This document shows, piece after piece, positions 25,923-34,224 of a DNA stretch of 64,000 nucleotides (positions are counted from its first letter, which is position 1; every line of letters starts with the position of its first letter). Source of the DNA: Aureimonas populi (GTDB lineage: Bacteria > Pseudomonadota > Alphaproteobacteria > Rhizobiales > Rhizobiaceae); contig NZ_CP072611.1 in NCBI RefSeq assembly GCF_017815515.1, forward strand, positions 2,356,001 to 2,420,000, written 5' to 3'. Under the pieces are notes generated by a model. The model was given only the letters and a program-made list of their open reading frames with translations, did no database searches and had not been told where the DNA came from. Made by a program: the position numbers and the translations under genes.

Positions 25923-27106
25923 GCTCGCTCTCCGCCGCGGACATAGCCGGGCAGCAGGCGCCCAATGGCGTTGCGCCCCGCTTCCAGGGCGCGCACGAAG
26001 CCCTGCACGGGGCGCGATTCCACGATGCTCACGTCGAAGTGGAAGATGACCGCGCTGATCGCGAAGAACCCGGCGGGCACGAGATAGGCGAGAGGCGCAA
26101 GGCGCACGTCGCCGCTGATGAGCGAGAGCGAGAGAAAGCCGCCGCCCTTTGCGATGAGCGCCGCGCCGAGGCCGATGGGCATGGCCGCGCCCGTGCCCTG
26201 GCGATGGGTCTGCGCGCGCCCTGCGACGACCACGGCCCAGAAGGAAAAGGCGATCGGGTAGAGCCAGTCCGTCCGGCGGGCGGTGATCTCCTCGGAGAAG
26301 CGGGCGGGGTTCTGTTGCAGTGTCGGGTCGCTGGGGTCGGGGCGCAGGAGTTCTGCGGTGGAGCGCTCGGACATGCGCACCCAGTCGCCGCTCGACATCG
26401 GCCGCAGGGTGGCCAGATCGAAGGCGTAGGCCTGGAACTCGATCACCGAGACCGCGCCGTCCGATTGCGTGCGGCGGTGGAGCTGGCCGTTCTGGAGGAT
26501 CAGGAACGATTGCGCGCCCTGTTCCACGATCTGCGCCTGTCGCGCGAAGTACTGGACGTCGATGGCCGGGTCGCGCGTGTCGGACAGGAAGAGCCCCTCG
26601 ATCTGCCGGCCGCGCGCCTCCTCGATGCCCACGACGAGCCCGTCCTGTATGGTCTCGAAGCGCCCGGGCCGGAGGAAGAGGCTGATGGCGTCGGCATTGA
26701 TCGTCCGCAGGCCGTTCTGGAAGGCGCTGGAGGCGGCGGGGCCGACGACATGCGAGTTGAAGAGCACGAGAAGCCCGCCGAGAAGGCCGAGCAGGAGGAT
26801 GGGATTGGCCACCGCCATCCGGGAAGCGCCCGCCGCCGCGATCACGGCCCGCTCCGAATCGGCGTTCAGCGCGTTGAGCGCCTGCACCGCGCCGATGACG
26901 ACGGCGAAGGGAAGCACGCCGGCCATCAGGTCGGGCATCAGCATCAGTGCGATCCAGAAGATGTCGCCGGCCGCGCTGGCGCTGGTGCGCACGAAATCGA
27001 TGCGCTGGAGGACCTGCACGATCCACACCACCGTGACGAGCGCAGCCAGCGACGACAGGCTGTAGAGAAGGGCCCGGCCGAAGATGTAGCGTTCAATGAG
27101 CGTCAT
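25919..27106 (-). CDS. lptF: LPS export ABC transporter permease LptF
   Basis: Partner permease of LptG. Starts MTLIERYIFGRALLYSLSSL and has the three-plus-three membrane segment layout around a periplasmic domain. 395 residues. First gene of the lptF-lptG-lptD-surA-pdxA-rsmA run. The ATPase lptB and the bridge protein lptA are not in this window. Confidence 0.93.
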   Translation of the reverse strand: MTLIERYIFGRALLYSLSSLAALVTVVWIVQVLQRIDFVRTSASAAGDIFWIALMLMPDLMAGVLPFAVVIGAVQALNALNADSERAVIAAAGASRMAVANPILLLGLLGGLLVLFNSHVVGPAASSAFQNGLRTINADAISLFLRPGRFETIQDGLVVGIEEARGRQIEGLFLSDTRDPAIDVQYFARQAQIVEQGAQSFLILQNGQLHRRTQSDGAVSVIEFQAYAFDLATLRPMSSGDWVRMSERSTAELLRPDPSDPTLQQNPARFSEEITARRTDWLYPIAFSFWAVVVAGRAQTHRQGTGAAMPIGLGAALIAKGGGFLSLSLISGDVRLAPLAYLVPAGFFAISAVIFHFDVSIVESRPVQGFVRALEAGRNAIGRLLPGYVRGGERA

Positions 27107-27494
27107 CGACCGTCCGTAATGCTCCGCCGTTTGCGAATGCGCTGCCCGGCGCCCCGGTCTCCCGCCACTCCCCCTAGACTGGGGCAGCTTGGCTAAAGAA
27201 GGGCAAAGAGACGTGGTTAACGGTCCTGCCGCCAACCTTCTCTTGCAAAGATCGCGTGCTTTTCCAAGATAGGCGGGACGTTGGAGCGTCCAACAGGGCT
27301 CTCGGGGATCGGCTTGTCGGTTCTTTTCGCCATCGGGCGTCGTTGCCGTGCCGGGCCATGCATTGCATGGGCCGCGGCGCCTCACCGGCACGAAAATCCC
27401 TCGACAAGGCCGCGCCCGGAGGTTCTGTTAGGCGCTCCCGAGCGGCAAGCGCCGCGCGCCTTTCGGCGATTCCCCCTTTCGTGCCGGAGTTCTC
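27107..27494. other. 388-base divergent intergenic region (lptF / pepA)
   Basis: Carries the promoters for the lpt run (minus) and pepA-holC (plus). One candidate plus-strand promoter is listed at 27243. No confident minus-strand promoter was seen. No coding sequence is supported. Confidence 0.5.
27243..27271 (+). promoter_or_regulatory. possible pepA promoter
   Basis: TTGCAA, 17 bases, AAGATA. It would give a leader of about 220 bases before pepA, which is long, so the call is tentative. Confidence 0.3.
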
Positions 27495-28997
27495 ATGGCC
27501 GCCAAACCCATCATCGAATTCGTCCCGCTCCAGACCCCGGCCGGCGGCGTGCTGGTCGCCTTCGCGCAGGATGGCGCGGCGCTTCCGGCCTCGCTCGGCG
27601 AAGACCTCTCCGCGCTTGCCGGCCGCGCGTCCTCGGTCGGCCAGTTCAAGGGCAAGAGCCTGTCTTCCGTCGAGGCGGTGACGGCCGAAGGACAGGGCAT
27701 CGACCGCCTCGTGGTGATCGGCACCCACGCCGAAGGCGCCTATGGCGAGGAGGACTGGCTGAAGCTCGGCGGCACCGTCGCGGCCAAGGCCAAGGGGGCC
27801 GAATCCGTGACGGTGTGGGGCGAGCGGGCCGCCGGGCCGCTCTCTCCCGCCGAGGTCTCGGCCATCGCGGTGGGCGCCCTGCTGCGCGCCTATGAGTTCG
27901 ATCGCTACAAGACCGAGAAGGCCAGCAAGAAGGAGAACGAGGCGCAGGAGAAGGCCCCGGCCACCCTGCGCTTCGCCGTGGCGGACGTGGAGGCGGCCCG
28001 CGCCGCCTTCGCCGCCTCGCAGGAGGTGGCCGAGGGCGTGCTCCTGGCGCGCGATCTGGTGAACGAGCCTGCCAACATTCTCACCACCATCGAATATGCG
28101 AGCCGCATCGCCGAGCTCTCGCAGGTGGGCGTCGATGTCGAGATTCTCGACGAGGCGAAGATGCGCGAATTGAAGATGCATGCGCTTCTGGGCGTGGCAC
28201 AGGGCTCGGCCATGCCGCCGCGCCTGTGCATCATGCGCTGGAACGGCGCGGACAACGACGAGGCGCCCGTCGCCTTCGTGGGCAAGGGCGTGGTCTTCGA
28301 CACCGGCGGCATCTCCATTAAGCCAGCCGCCGGCATGGAGGACATGAAGGGCGACATGGGCGGCTCGGCCGCCGTGGTCGGTCTGATGCGCGCCCTGGCG
28401 GGCCGCAAGGCCAGAGTCAACGCGGTGGGCGTGGTCGGCCTCGTGGAGAACGCGGTGGACGGCAAGGCCCAGCGCCCCGGCGACATCGTTACCGCCATGT
28501 CCGGCACCACGATCGAGGTGTTGAACACGGATGCGGAAGGCCGCCTCGTGCTGGCTGACGCGCTCTGGTACTGCCAGGATCGCTTCAAGCCGAAGTTCAT
28601 GGTCAATCTGGCCACGCTCACCGGCGCGATCATCGTGGCGCTCGGCCACCATCACGCCGGCCTGTTCTCCAATAACGACGAATTGGCCGAGCGGCTTTCG
28701 GCGGCCGGGCGCGCCACGGGCGAGAAGGTCTGGCGCCTGCCGCTCGCCAAGGAATACGACAAGCTCATCGAGGGCAAGTTCGCCGACATCCGCAATATCG
28801 GCGGCGGGCGCGCGGCCGGCTCCATCACGGCGGCCCAGTTCCTCCAGCGCTTCGTCAACGACGTGCCCTGGGCGCATCTGGACGTCGCGGGAACGGCGAT
28901 GGCTTCGCCCTCGAGCGAGTACAACCGCTCCTGGGCCTCGGGTTTCGGCGTGCGCCTGCTCGACCGGCTGGTGGCCGAGCATTACGAGGCGAAGTAG
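27495..28997 (+). CDS. pepA: leucyl aminopeptidase (M17)
   Basis: Hexameric two-metal aminopeptidase of the cytoplasm. Metal and catalytic residues are visible: K264 and D269 in [11 protein letters not shown]287, and D346/E348 in the signature NTDAEGRL (344-351). 500 residues, normal for the family. Some PepA proteins also bind DNA, but nothing here shows that. holC follows after 6 bases, a linkage seen across proteobacteria. Confidence 0.96.
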   Translation: MAAKPIIEFVPLQTPAGGVLVAFAQDGAALPASLGEDLSALAGRASSVGQFKGKSLSSVEAVTAEGQGIDRLVVIGTHAEGAYGEEDWLKLGGTVAAKAKGAESVTVWGERAAGPLSPAEVSAIAVGALLRAYEFDRYKTEKASKKENEAQEKAPATLRFAVADVEAARAAFAASQEVAEGVLLARDLVNEPANILTTIEYASRIAELSQVGVDVEILDEAKMRELKMHALLGVAQGSAMPPRLCIMRWNGADNDEAPVAFVGKGVVFDTGGISIKPAAGMEDMKGDMGGSAAVVGLMRALAGRKARVNAVGVVGLVENAVDGKAQRPGDIVTAMSGTTIEVLNTDAEGRLVLADALWYCQDRFKPKFMVNLATLTGAIIVALGHHHAGLFSNNDELAERLSAAGRATGEKVWRLPLAKEYDKLIEGKFADIRNIGGGRAAGSITAAQFLQRFVNDVPWAHLDVAGTAMASPSSEYNRSWASGFGVRLLDRLVAEHYEAK

Positions 28998-29003
28998 CGC
29001 GGC

Positions 29004-29456
29004 ATGGCGGAAGTCCTCTTCTACCACCTGACCGAGAGCCGGCTGGAAGAGGCGCTGCCCGAGCTTCTGGAGCGCAGCCTCGCGCGCGGCTGGCGCGTCG
29101 TCGTCCAGACCGCGAGCGAGGAGCGGCGCGACGCGCTGGACGCGCATTTGTGGACCTACAAGGACGACAGCTTCCTGCCGCACGGCACGGATGTGGGGGG
29201 CAGCGGCGCGTTGCAGCCCATCCTCCTCACCATAGAGCCGGAAGCACGCGCCAACGATCCGCAGGTGCGCTTCATGGTGGAGGGCGCCGTGCCCTCCACG
29301 CTGGAGGGCTATGAGCGCGGCGTCTATCTCTTCGACGGCCACGACGAGGAGCAACTGGCCAGCGCGCGCGCGCGCTGGAAGGTCGAGAAGGCGGCCGGCC
29401 ACGCCGTCACCTACTGGCAGCAGACCGAGGACCGCCGCTGGGCCAAGAAGGCGTGA
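29004..29456 (+). CDS. holC: DNA polymerase III subunit chi
   Basis: A 150-residue clamp-loader accessory protein that links the polymerase to single-strand binding protein. N-terminus MAEVLFYHLTESRLEEALPE and the WTYKDDSFLPHG segment are typical of HolC. Co-transcribed with pepA. Confidence 0.93.
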   Translation: MAEVLFYHLTESRLEEALPELLERSLARGWRVVVQTASEERRDALDAHLWTYKDDSFLPHGTDVGGSGALQPILLTIEPEARANDPQVRFMVEGAVPSTLEGYERGVYLFDGHDEEQLASARARWKVEKAAGHAVTYWQQTEDRRWAKKA

Positions 29457-29496
29457 TACGGCGTCCCGACGGTCTTTGGACGCCGTTCGTTTCGAG

Positions 29497-29606
29497 AGCC
29501 CACATCCTGAACCCGTCGCAACAGCCCACATCCCGAGCTGGTCTCGGCAGCCCTCGTTCTGATCCCGTCTCAGCAGCCCTCATCCTGAGCCTGTCGAAGG
29601 ACGAGG
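29497..29606. repeat. four degenerate 26-bp tandem units ending in a common alphaproteobacterial repeat
   Basis: Units start at 29497, 29523, 29549 and 29575, each beginning AGCCC and exactly 26 bases apart. The shared core is ATCCTGA-x-CC-x-GTC-x. The last unit runs on into ACGAGG and forms the hairpin CCTCATCCT ... AGGACGAGG, containing the CATCCTGAGCCTGTCGAAGG string that recurs between genes in many proteobacterial genomes. It fills the gap between holC and the convergent small gene. The remaining bases to 29703 show no gene. Confidence 0.75.
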
Positions 29607-29703
29607 GCGCCCGGCACGGCCGCCGACTTTGCATGGGCGAGCGGAGGTCTCTTGATCCGATCACCTCCGAGAGCAGCATGAGGCGCTCTCCCGCGGCGTC
29701 CGC

Positions 29704-29841
29704 TCAGCCCTCGCCTAACGCCCGTTCAAGCTGAGCCCTGGTCATGGTCGAGCGGCCTGCGATCTTCCGGCGCTTCGCTTCCTCGTAGAGCTGCGCGCGC
29801 GTCGGCTCTCCCTTTCGGGCTCTGGCGGTCTTCTTCCTCAC
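29704..29841 (-). CDS. 45-residue SAP/Rho-N-like small ORF, possible C-terminus of the DUF5872 gene
   Basis: Reads VRKKTARARKGEPTRAQLYE and continues through KIAGRSTMTRAQLERALGEG. The T-R-A-Q-L ... GRSTMTRAQLERAL pattern resembles SAP or Rho-N-like helix pairs that bind nucleic acid. It opens with a GTG overlapping the end of the DUF5872-like gene (ATGTGA), in the -1 frame, with no Shine-Dalgarno box of its own. It may be reached by reinitiation or be the C-terminal part of the upstream protein separated by a frameshift. Confidence 0.5.
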   Translation of the reverse strand: MRKKTARARKGEPTRAQLYEEAKRRKIAGRSTMTRAQLERALGEG

Positions 29842-30203
29842 ATCTCGGGCTGGCCGGAGAACTGCTTGCCCGCCTTCGTGTCGCGGCGCTTCTTCGCCGT
29901 CGTGCGGTCGTACTCGGCATGGGAGAGCTCGTCGCGCGCTTTCCTGGGCAGGTAGCGCTCACCCGTCCTTCCGCTGTCCTTGCCGGATCGGGTGCCCCAG
30001 TCCTCCTCCGTCCATTGCCGGAGGGCGTTGTCGGGCGACTTCCCGCCCTCATAGCCGCCGCCGCGCTCCTGGTAGAGCCGCGTGGCAAGCTGCGCCTTGC
30101 GGGCGGACCACTGGCCCTTGCGCCCTCCCTTCGTGCCGGCGGTGACTTCCGCCTTCACCCGCTCCCATAACGCCGGGTCGGTCCGTTTCGCGGTCTTGCC
30201 CAT
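29838..30203 (-). CDS. DUF5872-like basic protein
   Basis: A 121-residue basic protein: MGKTAKRTDPALWERVKAEV, then TAGTKGGRKGQWSARKAQLA, with WTEEDWGTRSGK and GERYLPRKARDELSHAEYD near the middle. By recall this matches the DUF5872 family of small basic proteins, sometimes met beside DNA-repair or plasmid genes; the role is unknown. The end (GKQFSGQPEM) is abrupt and the following frame carries a plausible continuation (29704-29841). Neighbours are unrelated housekeeping genes, so this is the most accessory-looking gene here. Confidence 0.75.
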   Translation of the reverse strand: MGKTAKRTDPALWERVKAEVTAGTKGGRKGQWSARKAQLATRLYQERGGGYEGGKSPDNALRQWTEEDWGTRSGKDSGRTGERYLPRKARDELSHAEYDRTTAKKRRDTKAGKQFSGQPEM

Positions 30204-30273
30204 GTCCGTCGCTCCGTGAGGGTTCGCCCCACAGCGCGGCGGAGGGGGAGGGGGTTCCCTCCGGGCCCGGAAA

Positions 30274-32172
30274 CTACTCGGCGGCCATCGCCGCGTCGTG
30301 CTCCTCGGTCAGCTCCATCCACTCGCCCTCGGCCTTCTGCAGCGTCTTCTCGGCATTGGCCTTCTGCTTGGCGAGGTCCGCCGCCCTCGCGGGGTCGCTG
30401 GTGTAGAGCGCGGGGTCAGCGAGCTTTGCGTCCAGATCGGCGATGGTCTTGTTCAGCCGCTCCATCTGGATCTCCAGCGTGGAGATCTTCTTCTTCAGCG
30501 GCTTGAGCGCTTCGCGCCTTTCGGCGGCGGCGCGTCGCTGGTCGACCTTGGAAACCTGCGGGACGGGCGTCTCGTAGGTCGTACCCTGGTTGCCGCCCCC
30601 GGCGCGTGCGCCCGAAAGGATCAGCTTCTTGTAGTCGTCGAGGTCGCCATCGTAGCGCGAGACCGTGCCGTCGCCCACGATCCAGAGCCGGTCCATCGTC
30701 GCCTCGACCATGTGCCGGTCGTGGCTGATGAGGATGACGGCGCCGGGATAGTCGTTCAGCGCGTGGACGAGGCTCTCGCGCGCCTCGATGTCCAGATGGT
30801 TCGTCGGCTCGTCGAGGATCAGGAGGTTCGGCGCGTCGATGGTGGCCAGCCCCATCAGCAGCCGCGCCTTCTCGCCGCCCGAAAGATCGTCGGCCACCGT
30901 GTCCATCTTGTGCGTGGAAAGGCCCATACGCGCCACCCTGGCGCGCACCCTGGCCTCCGGCGCGTCGGGCATGAAGCGGCGCACATGCTGCACGGCCGTC
31001 TCGCTGGGCCTCAGATCGTCGATCTGGTGCTGGGCAAACATGGCGATCTTCAACCCCGGCGCGCGGGTGATCGTGCCGGCCTGCTCCGTCAGGCGCTCGG
31101 CCAGGAGCTTGGCGAAGGTGGACTTGCCGTTGCCGTTGGCGCCCAGGAGCGCGATACGGTCGTCCGCGTCGATCCGAAGGTCGAGCCCGCGCAGGATGGA
31201 GCGGCCCGGCTCGTAGCCGACCGCCACCTGCTCCATGCGGATGATGGGGGAGGCCAGGATCTTCTCCGGCTCGGGGAAGGTGAAGGGGATCACCGTCTCC
31301 TCGATGATGGCGCCCAGCGGCTTCATCTTCTCCAGTGCCTTGAGGCGCGACTGGGCCTGCCGGGCCTTGGAGGCCTTGGCGCGGAAGCGCTCGACGAAAG
31401 CCTCCATGTGCTTGCGGGCCGCGTCCTGCTTGACGATGGCCTTCTGCAGAAGCTCCAGCTTCTCGGTGCGCTGGCGCACGAAGCTGTCGTAGTCGCCGCG
31501 ATAGAAGACGAGCTTCTTCTGGTCGAGATGCACGATGGAGTTGACCGCGTTGTTCAGAACGTCCCGGTCGTGGCTGATCAGCAGCACGGTATAGGGGTAG
31601 CGGGAAACGAAATTCTCCAGCCACAGCGTGCCCTCGAGGTCGAGATAGTTCGTCGGCTCGTCGAGAAGCAGGAGGTCGGGCCGCGAGAAGAGAACGGCCG
31701 CCAGCGCCACGCGCATCCGCCATCCGCCCGAGAAGGAGGAAACGGGCCGCGCCTGCGCCTTCGCGTCGAAGCCGAGCCCGTCCAGGATGGAGGCGGCGCG
31801 CGCCTCCGCCGAATGGCTCTCTATGTCGGCCAGGCGCAGGTGGATGTCGGAGATGCGGTGCGGGTCGCTGGCCGTCTCGGCCTCGGCCAGAAGCGCCACG
31901 CGCTCCTCGTCGGCGGCCAGCACGATGTCGAGCAGGGAATCCTGCGTTCCAGGCGCTTCCTGCGCCACCTGCCCGATCCGCGTGTTCTTCGGGAACGAGA
32001 CGTTGCCTGTCTCGGTCGCCATCTCGCCGGTGATGCAGCGGAAGAGCGTCGACTTGCCGGCGCCGTTGCGCCCGACGAGCCCGGCCTTGGTGCCGGCCGG
32101 CAGCGTCAGGCTGGCATGGTCGATGAGGAGGCGGCCGGCGACGCGCGCCGAGAGATCGTTGATCTGGAGCAT
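30274..32172 (-). CDS. ABC-F family ATPase (Uup/YheS-like)
   Basis: A soluble protein with two ABC domains and no membrane part. First Walker [10 protein letters not shown] near residue 33-41 and second GANGNGKST near 345; both signatures ([14 protein letters not shown] and [14 protein letters not shown]) and both [16 protein letters not shown] Walker B boxes are present. Between the domains lies the charged linker of ABC-F proteins, and the C-terminus is a coiled coil. Such proteins act on ribosomes. The ATG at 32172 (632 residues) is used. It is divergent from ndk. Confidence 0.9.
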   Translation of the reverse strand: MLQINDLSARVAGRLLIDHASLTLPAGTKAGLVGRNGAGKSTLFRCITGEMATETGNVSFPKNTRIGQVAQEAPGTQDSLLDIVLAADEERVALLAEAETASDPHRISDIHLRLADIESHSAEARAASILDGLGFDAKAQARPVSSFSGGWRMRVALAAVLFSRPDLLLLDEPTNYLDLEGTLWLENFVSRYPYTVLLISHDRDVLNNAVNSIVHLDQKKLVFYRGDYDSFVRQRTEKLELLQKAIVKQDAARKHMEAFVERFRAKASKARQAQSRLKALEKMKPLGAIIEETVIPFTFPEPEKILASPIIRMEQVAVGYEPGRSILRGLDLRIDADDRIALLGANGNGKSTFAKLLAERLTEQAGTITRAPGLKIAMFAQHQIDDLRPSETAVQHVRRFMPDAPEARVRARVARMGLSTHKMDTVADDLSGGEKARLLMGLATIDAPNLLILDEPTNHLDIEARESLVHALNDYPGAVILISHDRHMVEATMDRLWIVGDGTVSRYDGDLDDYKKLILSGARAGGGNQGTTYETPVPQVSKVDQRRAAAERREALKPLKKKISTLEIQMERLNKTIADLDAKLADPALYTSDPARAADLAKQKANAEKTLQKAEGEWMELTEEHDAAMAAE

Positions 32173-32241
32173 GAGGACGCTTTTGCCACGCGCGCGGCCC
32201 GAGCGGAAGGCCCGAGGGCGCCACGACGCGCGGTCCACGAC

Positions 32242-32270
32242 TTGCCGCAGGGGGAAGGCGCCGCTATAGA
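32242..32270 (+). promoter_or_regulatory. ndk promoter
   Basis: TTGCCG, 17 bases, TATAGA, giving a start of transcription about 35-40 bases before the ndk ATG. It is the best sigma-70-type match seen in the window. It lies in the 141-base gap to the divergent ABC-F gene. Confidence 0.65.
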
Positions 32271-32313
32271 GCGCCCCACCCCTTTAAAACCGGACAATCC
32301 GAGGAACGACCGT

Positions 32314-32736
32314 ATGGCGATCGAACGCACCTTCTCCATGATCAAGCCCGACGCGACCAAGCGCAACCTGACCGGCGCGATCACGCAGATGCTGGAGGAG
32401 GCCGGTCTTCGCGTCGTCGCGTCCAAGCGCGTCTTCATGAGCACGCGCCAGGCCGAGGGCTTCTATGCCGTCCACAAGGACCGCCCCTTCTTCGGCGAGC
32501 TGGTGGAGACCATGACGTCGGGCCCGACGGTCGTGCAGGTGCTGGAAGGCGAGAACGCGATCCTGAAGAACCGCGAGATCATGGGCGCCACCAACCCGGC
32601 GAATGCCGACGAGGGCACCATCCGCAAAGTCCACGCCTTGTCGATCGGCGAGAATTCGGTGCACGGCTCCGACGCGCCGGAGACGGCCAAGGCAGAGATC
32701 GCCTACTGGTTCTCCGAGACCGAAATCGTCGGCTGA
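32314..32736 (+). CDS. ndk: nucleoside diphosphate kinase
   Basis: Balances nucleoside triphosphate pools. Starts [20 protein letters not shown]; the phosphorylated histidine is H117 in NSVHGSD. 140 residues, full length. Transcribed alone, with a clear promoter and a strong terminator. Confidence 0.98.
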   Translation: MAIERTFSMIKPDATKRNLTGAITQMLEEAGLRVVASKRVFMSTRQAEGFYAVHKDRPFFGELVETMTSGPTVVQVLEGENAILKNREIMGATNPANADEGTIRKVHALSIGENSVHGSDAPETAKAEIAYWFSETEIVG

Positions 32737-32754
32737 ACGCCAGGATCGGGATCG

Positions 32755-32782
32755 AAACGCCGGCCGCGAGGCCGGCGTTTTT
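32755..32782. terminator. terminator between convergent ndk and moaE
   Basis: Stem AAACGCCGGCC / GGCCGGCGTTT with a GCGA loop and a TTTTT run on the plus strand. It serves ndk and may also stop moaE transcription from the other side. Confidence 0.8.
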
Positions 32783-32786
32783 CGTT

Positions 32787-33242
32787 TCAGAGGCGGTGCC
32801 AGCGATCGGCCGCGTGGTCGTCGGTGTCCTTCGCCGCCACCCAGCCGCCGACCGTGCCGTCCTTGAGGTGCTCGCGCTTCCAGAAGGGCGCGCGTGTCTT
32901 CATGAAGTCCATGATGAAGGCCGCGCCCTCGAAGGCGGCGCCCCGGTGGCGCGCGGCGCAGGCCACGAAGACGATCTCCTCGCCGGGCAGAACCTTGCCG
33001 AAGCGGTGGATCGCGCGAACCTCCATCAGAGGCCAGCGGGCCTCCGCTTCCCGGCAGACCGCCTCGATCTCGCGCTCCGCCATGCCGGGATAGTGCTCCA
33101 GCTCCAGCGCCTCGAGCCGGCCGTCCTCATCACGGCAATAGCCGCTGAAGGTCACGACGGCCCCCGCCTTCCCGTCGCGGCCCAGCGCCTCGGCCTGCGC
33201 GCCGATATCGATCCGCTCGGCCTGGACCCCGACGGCGATCAT
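32787..33242 (-). CDS. moaE: molybdopterin synthase catalytic subunit MoaE
   Basis: Transfers sulfur from MoaD to precursor Z to form molybdopterin. The 151-residue frame contains the FSGYCRDED segment, H79/R80-F-G-K, and the catalytic lysines K115 and K122 in MKTRAPFWKRE. Starts at the ATG at 33242. It lies 5 bases downstream of moaD. Confidence 0.95.
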   Translation of the reverse strand: MIAVGVQAERIDIGAQAEALGRDGKAGAVVTFSGYCRDEDGRLEALELEHYPGMAEREIEAVCREAEARWPLMEVRAIHRFGKVLPGEEIVFVACAARHRGAAFEGAAFIMDFMKTRAPFWKREHLKDGTVGGWVAAKDTDDHAADRWHRL

Positions 33243-33247
33243 GACGG

Positions 33248-33499
33248 TCAGCCGCCCGTCATGGGGGGGAACAGGGCAATCTCGTGCGCCTGCCCGATGG
33301 GGTCGGAATGGTGGCAATGCTCCTGGTCCAGCGCCACGCGCACGATCTCGGGCGCCTGCAACGCGGCCTCGTAGCCCGGCCCACGGCCTTTCAGCCAGTG
33401 CAGGAGATCGGCAACCGTCACGATGCCGGCCGGCAGCGCCACCTCCTCCTCGGCCAATCCGATCCGCTCGCGAATCCACGCGAAGTAAACGAGCTTCAT
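33248..33499 (-). CDS. moaD: molybdopterin synthase sulfur carrier subunit MoaD
   Basis: An 83-residue ubiquitin-fold sulfur carrier that ends in the required GG (FPPMTGG), where the thiocarboxylate forms. Paired with moaE downstream and pgsA upstream, the usual rhizobial order uvrC-pgsA-moaD-moaE. Supplies cofactor for enzymes such as the molybdoprotein at 39364. Confidence 0.95.
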   Translation of the reverse strand: MKLVYFAWIRERIGLAEEEVALPAGIVTVADLLHWLKGRGPGYEAALQAPEIVRVALDQEHCHHSDPIGQAHEIALFPPMTGG

Positions 33500-33548
33500 C
33501 GGTACCCCCTCCTCATCCTCGGTTAGGGCCTCAGATGGTGCGCGCGGC

Positions 33549-34133
33549 CTAAACGTCGATATGGCGCAGGCCGGCGCGGAAGTAGTCGTAACCGGTGTAA
33601 AGGGTGACGAGGGCCGAAACCCAGAGAAGGAAGATGCCGATCTCGGTCACGAAGGGCACGATCTGGTCGCCCGCAGGGCCGGCGAGAAGGAAGCCGATGG
33701 CGACCATCTGCGTTCCCGTCTTCCACTTGGCCAAGCGTGTGACCGGCACGGAAACCTTCAGTTCCGCCAGATACTCGCGCAGGCCGGAGACGAGGATTTC
33801 GCGGCACAGGATGACGATGGCGGCCCATACCGTCCAGCCCGCGATGGTCTCGAGCACCGCCAGCACCATCAGCGCCGCCGCCACCAGAAGCTTGTCTGCG
33901 ATGGGATCGAGCATACGCCCTATGGTCGATGTCTGCTGCCAGATGCGCGCGAGGTAGCCGTCGAGCCAATCGGTCACGCTGGCCGCGATGAAGAGGAACA
34001 GCGCCCACCATCGCGCCGTATCGGAGTCGTGCAGGCGGCCCTCTTCGACGAAAAAGCAGAGCACCACCAGCGGCACCGCGACGATGCGCGCGTAGGTGAG
34101 GAGGTTCGGCAGGCTCAACGCCTTGGATGACAT
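33549..34133 (-). CDS. pgsA: CDP-diacylglycerol--glycerol-3-phosphate 3-phosphatidyltransferase
   Basis: First step of phosphatidylglycerol and cardiolipin synthesis. The CDP-alcohol phosphotransferase motif is complete: D58, G59, A62, R63, G72, D76, D80. 194 residues with several membrane segments. Together with pssA and psd it means the window encodes both main branches of phospholipid synthesis. Confidence 0.95.
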   Translation of the reverse strand: MSSKALSLPNLLTYARIVAVPLVVLCFFVEEGRLHDSDTARWWALFLFIAASVTDWLDGYLARIWQQTSTIGRMLDPIADKLLVAAALMVLAVLETIAGWTVWAAIVILCREILVSGLREYLAELKVSVPVTRLAKWKTGTQMVAIGFLLAGPAGDQIVPFVTEIGIFLLWVSALVTLYTGYDYFRAGLRHIDV

Positions 34134-34224
34134 GGGTCGCGTCCGCTTCTTCGAGTCGAGCTTTTCAAACGCGGGCGAGCCTCCGCGTCAACATCGCGCA
34201 GCGCAGATTTCGGCGACGGCGCGT

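Noticed and set aside
29726..30088. 120-codon frame overlapping the DUF5872-like gene
   Set aside because: Third-frame shadow with no family likeness; the 121-residue frame has clear conserved motifs.
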